Part shown: piece by piece, positions 22,438 through 37,323 of the stretch | How the letters are laid out: every line of letters starts with the position of its first letter | How positions within the stretch are numbered: the first letter of the stretch is position 1 | Source of the DNA: Pelobates cultripes | Taxonomy: Eukaryota > Chordata > Amphibia > Anura > Pelobatidae | Reading direction: 5' to 3' | DNA length: 64,000 nucleotides | Assembly: GCA_933207985.1 (NCBI GenBank) | Contig: OW240913.1 | Span: 268,745,134 to 268,809,133 of the forward strand | Notes under the pieces: generated by a model | Told to the model about the DNA's origin: nothing | What the model saw: only the letters and a program-made list of their open reading frames with translations | Database searches by the model: none | Program-made: the position numbers and the translations under genes

Positions 22438-23066
22438 CTTTTCGTATAGCTTCCAGAAGAACACTTCTAGCATCACTAATGACTGGGAGCGTTGATGGAT
22501 GTCTCTTGGTGTCAGGAACAACTTGAGATGGTGGGGAGGGAGGAAGTAAAGGTGCATGCGAACCGGGAACAATAGAAGCAAGAGGATGAAGACCAGTGGG
22601 AGGATGAGAGAGGGGTGGGACTGCAACAGGGGAAGAGGGTCGCATTCCTGGTGGGGGTAAAGGAGGAGGTGGTGGTGGTGGGGGAAGACCTTGTGACTCC
22701 ATTTGTGGAAGTGGGTGTATGGGCACATTTTCAACAGCACGTGATACTGGAGGGGAAGGCTGAGCGAGGGGAGGCGCAATAGGAGGAGCAGCAGGGTGAA
22801 GGACACCAGGTGCTATCTGGAGTGGAGTTGGTGGTGGTGGCATGACCGTAGTCTGCAAGTTAGCAGTTGGTGGTGGAGGCGGAGGAGGAACAGGTGGTGG
22901 TGGAGTCGAAGATATAGATGATCGCAGCGAAGATGCCGAAAGAGCAGATGGAAGAGGAGGGGGAGGAGGAGGGGGTGGAGGTGGAGGAGGTGAGGGACTA
23001 ACAAACACTTGTGTTCTTCCCATGGCAGGAGACTGTGGCCTGTTGTCATTCAACCCTGATGTGGCA
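22438..23066 (-). CDS. WASF1 polyproline exon and start of WH2
   Basis: A 629-bp exon coding for [20 protein letters not shown], a run of 12 prolines, [19 protein letters not shown], further proline blocks ([30 protein letters not shown]) and [20 protein letters not shown], which begins the WH2 domain. Polyproline tracts of WAVE proteins recruit profilin-actin and SH3 proteins such as IRSp53 and Abi. The minus-strand acceptor ATTATAG lies just before 23066, and the exon ends AAAAG|GTTGGT. The [13 protein letters not shown] segment ([16 protein letters not shown]) and [15 protein letters not shown] match WASF1 rather than WASF2 or WASF3. The first proline run is longer than in mammals and is coded by an impure CCT/CCA/CCC tract. 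Confidence 0.96.
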
Positions 23067-24036
23067 CTATAATTGTAAAAAGAAGTTGCTGTTAGACATT
23101 TAAAAATTCATCATATTCAAAGAAATATTTACAAAAAAAAGGTACTGTAAAACCTACTAAAACTAATAATGTAAACCATAAAACATGTAAAAAATATATA
23201 TAACAAAATAGATGCAACAACATATAAATACATTAAAGGAACACTATAGTCAACTAAATTACTTTAGCTAAATAAAGCCGTTTTAGTGTATAGATCATTC
23301 CCCTGCAATTTCACTGCTCAATTCACTGTCATTTAGAAGTTAAATCACTTTGTTTCTGTTTATGCAGCCCTAGCCACACCTTCCCTGGCTATGATTGACA
23401 GAGCCTGCATGAAAAAAAAAAAAAACTAGTTTCACTTTCAAACAGATGTAATTTACCTTAAATAATTGTATCTCAATATCTAAATTGATCTTCAATCACA
23501 TACAGGGGGCTCTTGCAGGGTCTAGCAAGCTATTAACATAGCAGGGGATAAGAAAATCTTAATTAAACAGAACTTGCAATAAAGAAAGCCTAAATAGGGC
23601 TCTCTTTACAGGAAGTGCTTATGGAAGGCTGTGCAAGTCACATGCAGGGAGGTGTGACTAGGGTTCATAAACAAAGGGATTTAACTCCTAAATGGCAGAG
23701 GATTGAGCAGTGAGGCTGCAGGGGCATGTTCTATACACCAAAACTGCTTCATTAAGCTAAAGTTGTTCAGGTGACTATAGTGTCCCTTTAAGTAACAAAC
23801 AATGCTTTTCATAAATTTTTTAGAAATGTCTACATCTTTACATGTGTGAACAGCAATCACTTGTAATTTTTTGTGTCGTTTATGAAAACGGGCAAAGTTA
23901 GCATTATGGTGATTGAAAGATACATTTTTATACTGAAATAAAAACTGCTAATTGAGAATTTATGAGCAAAAATACTTATGTACCAATAGCTGCAGGATAC
24001 TGTAAACTACTATTGTAAATATTAAGAAAAGTGTAC
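23067..24036 (-). other. WASF1 intron with one MITE
   Basis: 970 bp. Apart from the T2-like MITE at 23233-23791, nothing is recognisable. Confidence 0.85.
23233..23791. mobile_element. T2-like MITE, C family
   Basis: TTAA-AGGAACACTATAGTC at the left and GACTATAGTGTCCCTTTAA at the right, with TTAA at both ends. The same family occurs at 45097-45574, sharing 'CAGGGGCATG(T/A)TCTATACAC'. Confidence 0.8.
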
Positions 24037-24216
24037 CTAATCATAGGAGGCATGGCCTTTCCATCTCCTGGTGCATGCACTGGTGGAGGAGGAGGTGGTT
24101 CGTGTGGTCTCACCAACACTCTATCTTCAACTCTGTTTAGTAGATCATTCATTTGACTGTAGGGCAATGCAGCCAGTGAGAAGGGTCCATCAATAGTTTC
24201 TCCATAAGCTTGGGGC
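24037..24216 (-). CDS. WASF1 exon: start of proline-rich region
   Basis: Encodes [59 protein letters not shown]. It aligns with the mammalian WAVE1 segment beginning [20 protein letters not shown], ahead of the polyproline region. Acceptor TTTGCACAG and donor AG|GTACAC on the minus strand. Phases fit: the first base completes the Arg of FETR, and the final AG makes Ser with the next exon's T. Confidence 0.96.
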
Positions 24217-24886
24217 CTGTGCAAAAATGACAGTTACTAGTTGTAGTTTCAAGTTCAATTGAACCCACAACCTATGCAATCCCAGGAAGGGGATGGCAAA
24301 TACCAAACAAAATATTCATAAACAGAGTTTGTGGTCAAGTGCACTGAACTGTAGATTATGAAAGTATATGCATCTCAGGACCTAATCAGTAAGGCATTAG
24401 ACCCCACCGTTCACCACTGTACACTGTGTCATTTAGTAATGTAAAAAATTGACAAGGCATACCAGTAGTTTAAACAACTACGAAGATTAATTATATAAAC
24501 TGAGTTGGGAACCCCTGGTCTAATGTTCTATTTAAGAAACAATTCCAATGTTTTACCGATTGTTAACCAATCTGTGTACCACTAATTTTTACTAGTGAAC
24601 CATATTTCAAGGTCCAGAAGACCATAATATCCCGATCGAAGACAAAATACAAAACTATTGGCTTCATTCCACACAGATGCCACACAAAAGATAAGATAAT
24701 AAGATTATCAGCAGCTATTTAATATTCAATACAATACAGGTACTTGTGCAAAACTCTCAGACCAGTATTTTTCTGATGTAAATCAAAAGAAAAAACAACA
24801 ACCATTCAATGATTGATGTCAAGGTTTAGCCATCAAAAAGTAGGATGCAGGAAGCTTTGTTAATTTAATGGAATCTTCTAGTCTGC

Positions 24887-25437
24887 TTAAAGGGACACTA
24901 TAATCACTCAAACAACTAAACATTATTGTAGTTGTTCTGGTGAGTATAGTCAGTCCATGCAGGCTTTTTAATGTTAACACTGCGTTTTAAGATAAAAGGC
25001 AGTGTTTACATTACAGCCTAGGCACAACTCTAATTGCCACTCGAGGTGCTCCCTTGGTCAAGGCTGCATGGTGAGTAGCCCTGACGTCTGCATGGAGACG
25101 ATGAACTTTCCCTATTGAGATGTACTCATTCAATGCATCTCTTTGAGGAGATGCTGATTGGTCAGAACGGCATTTGGCTGCTCCTCAACTCACCTCCTTG
25201 GCTGGGATCATAAGAATTGACAATCTCAGCACAGCCGATGTTTTCTTATGCATCCAATGTCAGCCAAAGAGGCATATTGGGGGTGAGGCCAGACGCGAGG
25301 AGACCTGCGCTGCGCTCGAAAAAGGTGAGGAAGTCACCTAACTTGAGGTAATGGGGGGCCAACCAGCTATAGTGATTTTAACACTATAATGTCAGGAATT
25401 ACATGTTTGTTCTCCTGGCACTATAGTGCCCCTTTGA
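24887..25437. mobile_element. T2-like MITE, A family, uninterrupted copy
   Basis: Starts TTAAAGGGACACTATAATCAC and ends GGCACTATAGTGCCCCTTTGAA, the right TTAA being mutated to TTGA. It serves as the reference for the split copy at 482-2369 and the shorter copy at 41033-41364. Confidence 0.8.
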
Positions 25438-25839
25438 ATTAGAATTATGCTTAAAATACTGAATTCAACACAAGAATGCATCATACGTCCCAACATTGAG
25501 AGTTATGAATTCATGGGGTGGTGCTGAGCTGGACGTGAGGACTAGGCCAGTGATATGCAGAAGGGTGGCTCTCGGCAAAAAGAAAGATTTGTCAGGCTGG
25601 TTAACTCAGAGTTGCACATTAATATCAGTAGTTATATAGTGCCTACCTAATTCCAGTTGCTTTCTAAATAAGCTGTGGGAATACACAACAGCAAAATACA
25701 TGTTGACAGATACAATAGCTGCTCAAAATGCACTTACAGTATAGCAGGATATGAGGCAATCAAGGGAAGAACAACTCACCAGAGGAAAGGAAAACTTTAT
25801 AGTCAGAGTCTCTCTTAAAAGTAAGTAATTTACAAACAG

Positions 25840-26990
25840 TGATGATTTTTAATGAATGGGAACTGCACTTCAATTTGGAAGGTCTTCATTTCGTAATTTC
25901 CCCACTTTTAGGTTTTCTTCTGGAGAAGTTATTGTATAACGTTTAGTGCCTTTGGTAAGTGGATGCACACTAGGATTTGTAACTGTTCGTTATTCATTTC
26001 GTGGTCTTATTATTTCTGTAAAATTGGTGTGTTGAAGAACCATATTGTAGAAGGAGTGAGTGAATTGGATTGTGTAACGTAATGTGGGGAGGAATAGGAT
26101 GACTGTTGTACTGAGAGACGTTACCCAGGAAGAAGATAAGCTTTCCTAAAAATACAAGCTTTAAGGTACTTCTTAAAGGAAAGAAGGTGAGGCAAAGTTG
26201 GATGTTGTGGCCCTTCATAAATCCTGTAGAAATGTATTGAATTAGCAATATAAAAATGAACAGAGGGCAAGAAAAATGCAGAATGTAGTGATTGAGAAGA
26301 GGTGTATTTGTGAATAAAAAAGGTTAGAATCAGAAGTTTGAATTGGATCATGAAGGGGACAACAGTCATGTAAGGACTGGCAAAGGGATGATGCGTTGGT
26401 ATGGCAGCAACATTCATAATGCATTATAGTGGGACAATGTGAGTATTAAAAAGTTTTAAGAGGAGCAAGTAAACAATGTAAACGATAGGGATAAATGTGA
26501 ACAATTTTTTTAAGGTGAAAGTTACATGTTTTGCGGGCAGAAGGGATGTTGGGAGAAGAGGGGAGTTGAAAAAAACACCAAAGCAGTGATGCTAGGATTT
26601 GGATAATGGGTGTTCCATTGCTCAACAGGAAGTGAGACAATGGAAGCAGGTTTGTGAAAGTAGAAAATAGAAGATGTTCAGTTTTGTTGAAAACAGTTTT
26701 AGAAGACGCAAAGTATTCTAGTTTGAGTTAGAAGGGCAATTAGGATGCTTTTTTTTTTGGTGTGCAGATAAGTCTGAGTGATGTCATTGGAACCCAAAGG
26801 AACCAATAAGTTTACCAAATGTGGAAGTATTAATAAAAAAACGAAAGCGGTATGGACTAAACCATAGGGGAACTCCAGTGGGGTAGAGGTGGTGTTGAGA
26901 GTGGGAGGAAGAGAATCGGAAAAGAACAGTGTGATGTAGACAAAGATCATAGAGGTTTTCAAGAAGCATTGTGGATAGTGTCAAAAGGAC
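25840..26990. repeat. Interspersed repeat, copy 2
   Basis: Related to 18560-19250 by an ordered series of shared phrases (see that entry). Noncoding. Boundaries are approximate. Confidence 0.5.
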
Positions 26991-27696
26991 AAGAAGAATT
27001 TAAAGAGAGTAATTACCTTTGGATTTAGCAATGCACAAATAAATCACAAGACACTTTAGTTAGGACCATTTAAATAGTGGAAATGGAACAGCACCAGATC
27101 TCTCTTCCCCTGTTCTTCCGTTTGCCAAAATGCTTTAAAACAGAAGATTATGGCTGAGAGCGGTTTAAAAATACATACATTTTTCAAGCCATTTTGTGAA
27201 TGTGGAGCCACTGATTGGCTGAGAGCGTCGGTTAATCACTCTCAACCAATCAATTGCGTTTTGAAGTTTTTCAGCAAATGGAAGGACAGGTATCAGAGAA
27301 ATCTGGTGCTGGAACACAGAAATTGAGGTTAAACCTTTCGTGAACAGATTAATCCCTAAAGGTGAGCCAGCACCAGGTACCTCCTGCCACCATAAGAACT
27401 CAATTTCAATGAAGTTGTTAAGATGCCCGTTGTTATGATTGGCTGAGAGTGTTCCTATAATGTTGCTGGAAACCTATATTACCATGGAATACACACAGCG
27501 GTCTCCCTTACATCCAATCCATGTGCAATGAATAAAGCAGAAGGTTTAAACATACAAATATAGCAATAACAAGTCAAGGCATGACCAGACCTAGAATATA
27601 TGACCCAATCTCCTGGAGTGCCAAGTAAATACAAGATGATGCAATATTCATTAATACTTTTTTGTATGCCTGTATGCATTTAAAATGAACACATAC

Positions 27697-27863
27697 CTTG
27701 TTTCGAAATGTGGACCATTAGCAATTTCAATTTGTTTATGTATAAGTTCTACATCATCTTCAGCCAGCTCCAGACCCTGAGCCAACTTCTGCCACTCACG
27801 ACGCCTGTCATGCGGAGCTCGAGGCACCTTTTCTGGTTCATGTGGTCGATCAATATTCTTTTG
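27697..27863 (-). CDS. WASF1 exon: basic region
   Basis: Encodes [55 protein letters not shown]. This is the end of the conserved basic segment that in WAVE proteins binds acidic phospholipids. It nearly equals mammalian WAVE1 but lacks two residues (Ala-Ser) before HFETR. Acceptor CTTTTTGCAG, donor CAAG|GTATGT on the minus strand. It ends in AG of an Arg codon completed by the next exon. Confidence 0.96.
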
Positions 27864-29925
<2,062 letters not shown>

Positions 29926-30332
29926 TTATAAGCTAGGAACAACTTAAACAGGAATGTATTCAAGTTATTTCACATCAAGAAAGCATACAGACGTTCTTAC
30001 AATGCCATTACCTAGACAGAATGCAGTACACGCATGGCTTTATTTGTACTGTTAGATGCAGGGATCCATTAGAAAAAAAAACAACAAAAAACAATATGGT
30101 ATTTTTTGTTGTTGGATACTGCTAAGCTGGTAGATAATAACACCGCCATGGGATAATATTATACAGCATCTCACAAAGGTGAGTACACCCCTCACATTTT
30201 TGTAAATATTTTATTATATCTTCATGTGACAACACTGAAGAAATGACACTCTGCTACAATGTAATATAGTAAGTGTACAGCCTGTATAACAGTAAATTTG
30301 CTGTCACCTTAAAATAACTCCACACAGAGCCA

Positions 30333-30798
30333 TTAAAGGACCACTATAGTGCCAGGAAAACACTTGTTTTCCTGGCACTATAGTGGCCTGAGGGTGACCC
30401 CACCCTCAGGGTCCCCCTCCCGCCGGGCTCTAGGGGGTAGAAGGGGTTAAACTTACCTCTTTCTCCAGCGCCGGACGAGGGACTCTCCTCCTCGGCTAAA
30501 TGCGCATGCGCAGCAAGAGCCGCACGCGCATTCAGCCAGTCTCATAGGAAAGCATTCACAATGCTTTCCTATGGACGCTGGCGTCTTCTCACTGTGATTT
30601 TCACAGTGAGAAGCACGCAAGCGCCTCTAGCGGCTGTCAATGAAACCGCCACTAGAGGCTGGATTAACCCTAATATAAACATAGCAGTTTCTCTGAAACT
30701 GCTATGTTTATAGAAAAAAGGGTTAAACCTAGCTGGACCAGGCACCCAGACCACTTCATTAAGCTGAAGTTCTCTGGGTGCCTATAGTGGTCCTTTAA
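30333..30798 (+). mobile_element. T2-like MITE, B family (reference copy)
   Basis: Full copy with TTAA at both ends: left TTAAAGGACCACTATAGTGC, right GCCTATAGTGGTCCTTTAA. The interior is a row of hairpins: a subterminal CACTATAGTGCCAGGAAAAC pair, AGGAAAGCATT/ATGCTTTCCT, CTTCTCACTGTGA/TCACAGTGAGAAG, CATAGCAGTTTC/GAAACTGCTATG, and CACCCAGACCACTTCA with its complement. No coding capacity. Confidence 0.88.
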
Positions 30799-30875
30799 TG
30801 TCTAAACCGTTGGTAACAAAAGGAAGTACAAAGTGGCTATATTTTGTGTGGCCACCATTATTTTCCAGCACTGCC

Positions 30876-31377
30876 TTAAAGGACCACTCTAGGCACCCAG
30901 ACCACTTCAGCTTAATGAGGTGGTCTAGGTGCCAGGTCCCTCTAGGATTAACCCTTTTTTTAAATAAACATAGCAGTTTCAGAGAAACTGCTATGTTTAT
31001 AAATGGGTTAATCCAGCCCTCAAATCCTCTAGTGGCTGTCTCATTGACAGCCGCTAGAGGCGCTTGCGTGATTCTCACTGTGAAAATCACAGTGAGAACA
31101 CGCAAGCGTCCATAGGAAAGCATTGTAAATGCTTTCCTATGAGACCGGCTGAATGCGCGCGCAGCTCTTGCCGCGCGTGCTCATTCAGCCGAAAGGGAGG
31201 AGAGGAGGAGGATCTGAGGCGGAGAGCTCCCCGCCCGGCGCTGGAAAAAAGGTACGTTTTAACCCTTTCCTCTCCCCAGAACCGGGCAGGAGGGGTCCCT
31301 GAGAGTGGGGGCACCCTCAGGGCACTATAGTGCCAGGAAAACGAGTATGTTTTCCTGGCACTATAGTGGTCCTTTAA
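30876..31377 (-). mobile_element. T2-like MITE, B family, inverted relative to the first
   Basis: TTAA at both ends; the left end is CACTCTAGGCACCCAGACC and the right end GGCACTATAGTGGTCCTTTAA, so it lies opposite to 30333-30798. Only 77 bp of Tc1 sequence separate the two. Confidence 0.88.
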
Positions 31378-31395
31378 CCCTCATGGGCATGGAGT

Positions 31396-32350
31396 TCACC
31401 AGAGCTTCACAGGTTGCCACTGGAGTCCTCTTCCACTCCTCCATGACGACAACACTGAGCTGGTGGATGTTAGAGACCTTGTGCTCCCCACTTTCCATTT
31501 GAGGTTGCCCCACAGATGCTCAATAGGGTTTAGGTATGGAGACATGCTAGGCCAGTCCATCACCTTTACTTTCATCTTCTTTAGCAAGGCAGTGGTCGTT
31601 TTGGAGGTGTGTTTGGGGTCGTTATGTTGGAATACTGCCCTGCGGCCCAGTCTCCGAAGGGAAGGGATCATGCTCTGCTTCAGTATGTCACCGTTCATGT
31701 TTGCATTCATGGTTACCTCAATGAACTGTAGCTCCCCAGTGCCGGCAGCACTCATGCAGGCCAAGACCATGACACTCCCACCACCATGCTTGACTGTAGG
31801 CAAGACACACTTGTCTTTATACTCCTCACCAGGTTGCTGCCACACACACGCTTGATACCATCTGAACCAAATGAGTTTATCTTGGTCTCACTGGACCACA
31901 GGACATGGTTCCAGTAATCCATGTCCTTAGACTGCTTGTCTTCAGCAAACTGTTTGTGGGCTTTCTTGTGCATCATCAGTAAAAGAGGCATCCTTCTGGG
32001 ATGACAACCATGCAGACCAATTTATGTGGCGTATGGTCTGAGCACTGACAGGCTGACCCCCCACCCCTTCAACCTCTGCAGCAATGCTGGCAGCAGTCAT
32101 AGGTCTATTTCCCAAAGACAACCTCTAGATATGACGCTGAGTACGTGCAGTCAACTACTTTGGTCGACCATGGCGAGGCCTGTTCTGGGTGAACCCTGTC
32201 CTGTGAAACCGCTGTATAGTCTTGCCCACTGTGCTACAGCTCAGTTTCAGGGTCTTGGCAATCTTCTAACAGCCTAGGCCATCTTTATGTAGAGCAAAAA
32301 TTCTTTTTTTCAGATCCTCAGAAAGTTCTTTGCCTTGAGGTGCTATGTTG
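31396..32350 (-). pseudogene. Tc1-like transposase relic
   Basis: On the minus strand the order is a DNA-binding part (32350-~32000), then MHKKAHKQFAEDKQSKDMDY, VLWSSETKIN (the Asp of the family's WSDE motif is replaced), GGGSVMVLACMSAAG, FQHNDPKHTSK with the second catalytic Asp, and DWPSMSPYLNPIEHLWG with the Glu. The expected ATG in AACATGGCACC reads ATA here. Frames change near 31840 and 31990. A dead DDE transposase. Confidence 0.9.
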
Positions 32351-35300
32351 AACTTCTAGTGACCAGTATGAGAGAGTGAGAGAGCTATAACACCAAATTT
32401 AACACACCTGCTCCCCATTCACACCTGAGACCTTGTAACACTAACAAGTCACATGACACCGGGGAGGGAAAAAGGCTAATTGAGCCCAATTTGGACATTC
32501 CCACTTAGGGGTGTACTCACTTTTGTTGCCAACGGATTAGACATTAATGGCTGTGTGTTGAGTTATTTTGAGGGGACAGCAAATTTACACTTACTACATT
32601 GTAGTGTAAAGTGTAATTTCTTCAGTGTTGTCACATGAAAAGATATAATAAAATATTTACAAACATGTGAGGGGTGTACTCACTTTTGTGAGATACTGTA
32701 TAAAACTCACATACAATATTCAAAATGTGGCATTTAATAGTATGTATATGCTCAGCTAATATATAGTAATAACACACAATGGAATCATGAATAATGAAAT
32801 GTACAATTACTTGCTATTCTTAGTTTACACCCTATAATTAAGCACAGTAGGTTAATACTTCCTCTTAATATCGCATATCTCTTCATTATATACCCCGAAT
32901 AAGTCTTCACCCTGTACGTTTTTCTTCTTCATTCCTTATTTCTTTTACTGCATTACTTTGGAGATTTTTTATGTTAAACATATTTTCAACAATGAAATGT
33001 AAATGCATTTGTAAATGTGCTACCATGACAAAGCAATTTGCAAGTGACGTACAAGACCCCCATTTAGTGTCAGATGGCCATGAGCATAACTCCAATACAA
33101 CATATAGCTAAATCAGAATCCCATTTGGAATGTGAAAAAGTCACTTAAGGAAATTTGGCAACAACCTAGTTGCAGATCAAATAATGGTAAAAAAAAAATG
33201 CTTCTGGAATTGCAATTCATTTTTTCACTCGAACAAAATGTTCAAAGTACAGCACATTATTTTAACTTTAATTGGTTTACTTAAATAATAGGCATAGATC
33301 TGTGACATCTGTTGTGTACCATGTGCAGAAAGCACAAGCAATTCTGTAATTGGTGTAGAAAAAAAATGCAGTTTAATTTCTGTGTGCATATTACCATGGG
33401 ATACAGAAGATATTAAAGGCACCAGTTTACCTGAAGGGGTAATAACTACAAAGACACCCGATCGCTCTGCTCCTGTACTTCTTCTCAATGTTGTGTGGCT
33501 TCAATAAGAAAGTCTCGGACCAGGCACCAATGATAGGCTGAGAAAGTCCCTTGACACTCTCAGGCTATCAGTAGTTTCCCATTGAAAAAAAAAAAGAGGT
33601 GAAAAAGCTACTTATCTTTTTCTATAGTGCAGCCTCCTCTATGGATATCCAAATTAGTGATATCTGCCCCTGTTTAGATGGAATTCATTGGCTGTGACTG
33701 TTCTCGAATGATTTACCCAAAAGCTACTTCCAGTGGCGATGTCCACTCTCCCTCTGGAGGCATCCAGCTTCTGAATTTTCAGATTCAGTAAGCGTGGAGT
33801 GCCGCCGGGCAGAGGCGCCGCTGACTGGCTGAGAGCAGTTATAATTCAGCCAACAACTGTCAAAAAGCAGAAAGGCACTAACAGAAACACGTGATATAGT
33901 CAGAACTGATGCTGCTCAGAGAACATTGAAAACTATTAGTCAGCCACTCCACCCAGATACTATTGGACAAGCAGGCAGTGACACAGGTTATGATATATAC
34001 AATGTGAAGGCTAGCGACAGTCACATTTCTATTTCTGGAACGAGTGATAAACAGCTAGTATTCTTTTAACTTTTGTAGCGCTTGGTTAACAGGTCCAAAA
34101 GATGAATAGATTCAACAGACCAGAATGTGAGACCCCTGACTAGGAAAACTACTTACGGGAATTGGAAAAGCTTAAGATTGATGATCATGTGAGGATTCAC
34201 ACAGAAAGACGGAACTAATTTTTAATTATATTCGATTCTATGTTTTTGATTATTTTTAATGCATTATTTTCACAATTCATAAGGTTCATTTTAACCTGGA
34301 GAGCAGAGAGACTGGGAGGTTATGTGCATAACTGAACACACAGAGAACTAAAATTCAAAAGAATGGGTCTTTAAATATAGAGAATGTGTTATTTTTTGTG
34401 CATTTTGAAGTCACATCCAAGAGTACCAGTCATGCCAAACAAGATGGCCACTTTAACCCTTACAGTGCCTTTACAGTCTTGAATTGTATACACAATGGAG
34501 GTCAAATTCCTACACAAAGCATACAATTTAGTTTTTGAATGACTGACAGGACTTTATTTGATGCTCTATAAATACACACAGCCAGTCATTTAGTATGGTT
34601 AAAACAAAAATACATTCAATTTGTTTAAAACTAGTTAAAGGGTTACTCCAAGGACCATGACCACTTCAATTATTTGAAGTGATGATGGTACCTAAAGTCT
34701 GTATGCAGAGCATTGTGCTTGTAAACAGTGCAAAAACAGAATTTAACCCTGTTGCAGCCTTAGTGGCATCATTAGCAAGATCAGAACTACAGTTCCAGGC
34801 TGGCCAATGCCAGGTAAGAGGACAAAACATTGCTAAATGGTTTGTATCCCTGCTATCATAATCAGTACAGCGGGCATGGTGGACAGAAGTGGAGAGACAC
34901 TAGCAAACTACAAAAATTGTATTATGGCGGTGGCAACCCACAAAATTATCTTGTCAGTCCATAAAGCTTGCCTAGAAATAAGGTTGGCATGAAACAAATA
35001 ATTAGTTGTTTAACACTGCTGCCAGACACAGCATGAAAGTCATCCGAAACTGGCAATAGGCTTGTCACTGCCAGGCTAGTGAATGCGGGTCTGCACAGAT
35101 CTTACAGCAGACAGGGGGGCTGCATGACATAGCAAGATACTATATTATTTCTCTTCTGCTCCCAATTCCTTGATGCTTTGTAAGTATTGGCAACTGGGAT
35201 AAGATACAAAGCTGAGTGAGTGTTCTAAATTCTCTAGACAGTTATTCATGATCCCTTGCAAACAAAAGGAAGCATGTATGTGTACATGAATGGGGGTATA

Positions 35301-36619
35301 AACAAAAGTTTAAGTCTGCTGGGACCACTATCGCAGCAGGAGACAATAGAAGTGACTAAGGAAGTGGCTAATAATTCTGACCCTGTCTCCTCCTTCTCCA
35401 TAAGATGGGGGAGCTTACTGAATGAATGGATCATGGGTTTACCTGACCTAGTTATCTAATCCCCACCCCCTTTATAAATACAGTGTTAGTGAGGTGTCCA
35501 ACTTTAAAATCTACGTAAGCATTGTGGTGTCTTTCTGAACAGTTATCATGGTTCTTTTCCTCTGCTGCATGCACCCTCCCCCACCTCTCTAAAAAAATTG
35601 AATATGGAGGGGGTGCAAAACCACATTTCTCATGGTTATTACGAGATTACTGGGGATACACACTCTTTAAAAAAAAAAAAAAAATATTTACACCATGCTA
35701 TCACATTCAGGATTTAAAATGGTCTCACTTCTTAAATGTGGAAATAATCTGTTTTCGATTCAGTGAAGAAATTACAGAATTAAATTTGAGAAATTCAAAC
35801 AGTAAGCTCAATTAAGTTGTTAGTATGTTGTATATTCCTGCTCTTTCACACCTTCCAGTGATTCATAAGCATAGCAATGATATTTGCACACCTAAGCACA
35901 GATGGTACCCAAAGGTATTGCCACTTTCCTTATCTCCTATATCCTAATAGTTATCAGTCTGGTCTTTTTCACCAATGGTCATACTCTAACTAGTGATGAT
36001 AGTACAACACCATGACTTTTTGTCTTCTATGAATTCAGTCCTTCACAGTCATGTTTAATCCTATCACTTCCACCATTTCTCAATCATGATTCAGTAAAAC
36101 CTATCTCACTTACCTCTTGTCATGACTACCTTCTTGATGATCATGACTCAGTGGTAATCAGTACAAAGTTCCACTACCCTTTTAAATTTAATTACACAAC
36201 ACGTAACAAGAAAGGAAATCTGTAAAGCGAACTACTGGCATTCCACCCCATCAATACTAAGGTTTCAACTGGTCAAACAAGTGTTCCAAGACTCTGCTTC
36301 CTCTTACATCCCTAATCCAATAAATACACAACAATTTGGGCCTCTTTGACATAAGGTTCTCCACCACTCCTGTCAAATTCTGCCCCTTATAAGGCTTTTG
36401 CCCGAATCTCTAAAACATTCTAGCACATGAACGTTAACTAGCCACATACAAATACTCCTGGTGTGTGCAATTTAGAAGACTGTCTTCACCTATACAACTT
36501 CTGGGACATCTGTGTCCCATATGTCATATTCTCCTTCAGACATGTCTGCTACATCAGTTTAAGTTTCTTTGATCAATGTATCTTAGGTTGGCATTTAATA
36601 ACGAACAGCCAATACTGAC

Positions 36620-36773
36620 CTGTAGGGAGTTAGTATATTTAGAGGAGGAGGATGTTCACATAAGTCATATGTTTCATGGAGCGGAATTGGCAAAGTTCTG
36701 CGGTCAAACAGCTGTTGATCCTGAATGGTTGAACTTCGAAAGGCTTTCCTCATCGTGATATCTTGTAATGAAA
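36620..36773 (-). CDS. WASF1 exon: WAVE homology domain, middle
   Basis: Encodes [50 protein letters not shown]. This is the part of the WAVE homology domain and meander that packs against the Sra1-Nap1 dimer in the WAVE complex; the family's Rac/kinase-regulated Tyr lies in this neighbourhood (ETYD). Acceptor TGTTTCAG, donor TACAG|GTCAGT on the minus strand. The two first bases (TT) join the C of the previous exon to give Leu. Confidence 0.96.
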
Positions 36774-37323
36774 CTGAAACACAATAGAAAATGCATTAAA
36801 ATAGACAACATACAAATGTAAGAAAGCAGTCATTTATTAAACATAGAATCAGGGGGGAAAAAAAACTAAAATATCAATAAATTCAAATAGGTTTCCAAAA
36901 CATGCTGCGGTTTTTAAGATCAACTCAGTCTATTAACACTGATTAACTTAGATCCTACTAAACCACTCTATAAAGTGCAACAGGCAAGTGAGCAAGTTAA
37001 AGTATGGCAAAAAAATAGTTGAAAAAGAACATTAAAAAAATCTGTGGTCTGCACGTAAGTGGTTTACGTCATTCCAGAAAAAAACAAAAAGCACTATATG
37101 AATTATGTTTAATCTATTAAGTTTTTGTTTGTTTTTAAATATTCTGTGATAAAGTAATTAAAACGCTGACATTAAGAAGTTATATTTTAGTGTACCAGAA
37201 AACACAAGTAGGCCTTTAGCATTTTTTCTCATCAATCAACAATGCTTTTTGGTTGGCAAATACATGAGCAAGAGAATTAATGTAACATTTTACAATGCTT
37301 TTATGGAGTATACAAAAAATAAA

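Larger units (their letters stand above)
24217..27696 (-). other. WASF1 intron, repeat-bearing
   Basis: 3.5 kb. Contains a T2-like MITE (24887-25437), an anonymous repeat (25840-26990) and a hairpin with TGATTGGCTGAGAG and CTCTCAACCAATCA arms (27211-27251). No internal gene. Confidence 0.8.
30162..32700 (-). mobile_element. Tc1-like transposon interrupted by two MITEs
   Basis: TA target bases flank both ends (30162-30163 and 32699-32700). The inverted termini read CAG(C/T)ATCTCACAAA and continue GTGAGTACACCCCTCACAT on both sides, a Tc1 family common in fishes, lampreys and frogs. A degenerate transposase is on the minus strand. Two T2-like MITEs sit inside at TTAA sites; removing them leaves the element continuous at both sites. 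Confidence 0.92.

Noticed and set aside
31087..31330. Arg/Ser-rich frames on both strands
   Set aside because: Inside a T2-like MITE with GC-rich hairpins; similar frames recur in every copy of the family.
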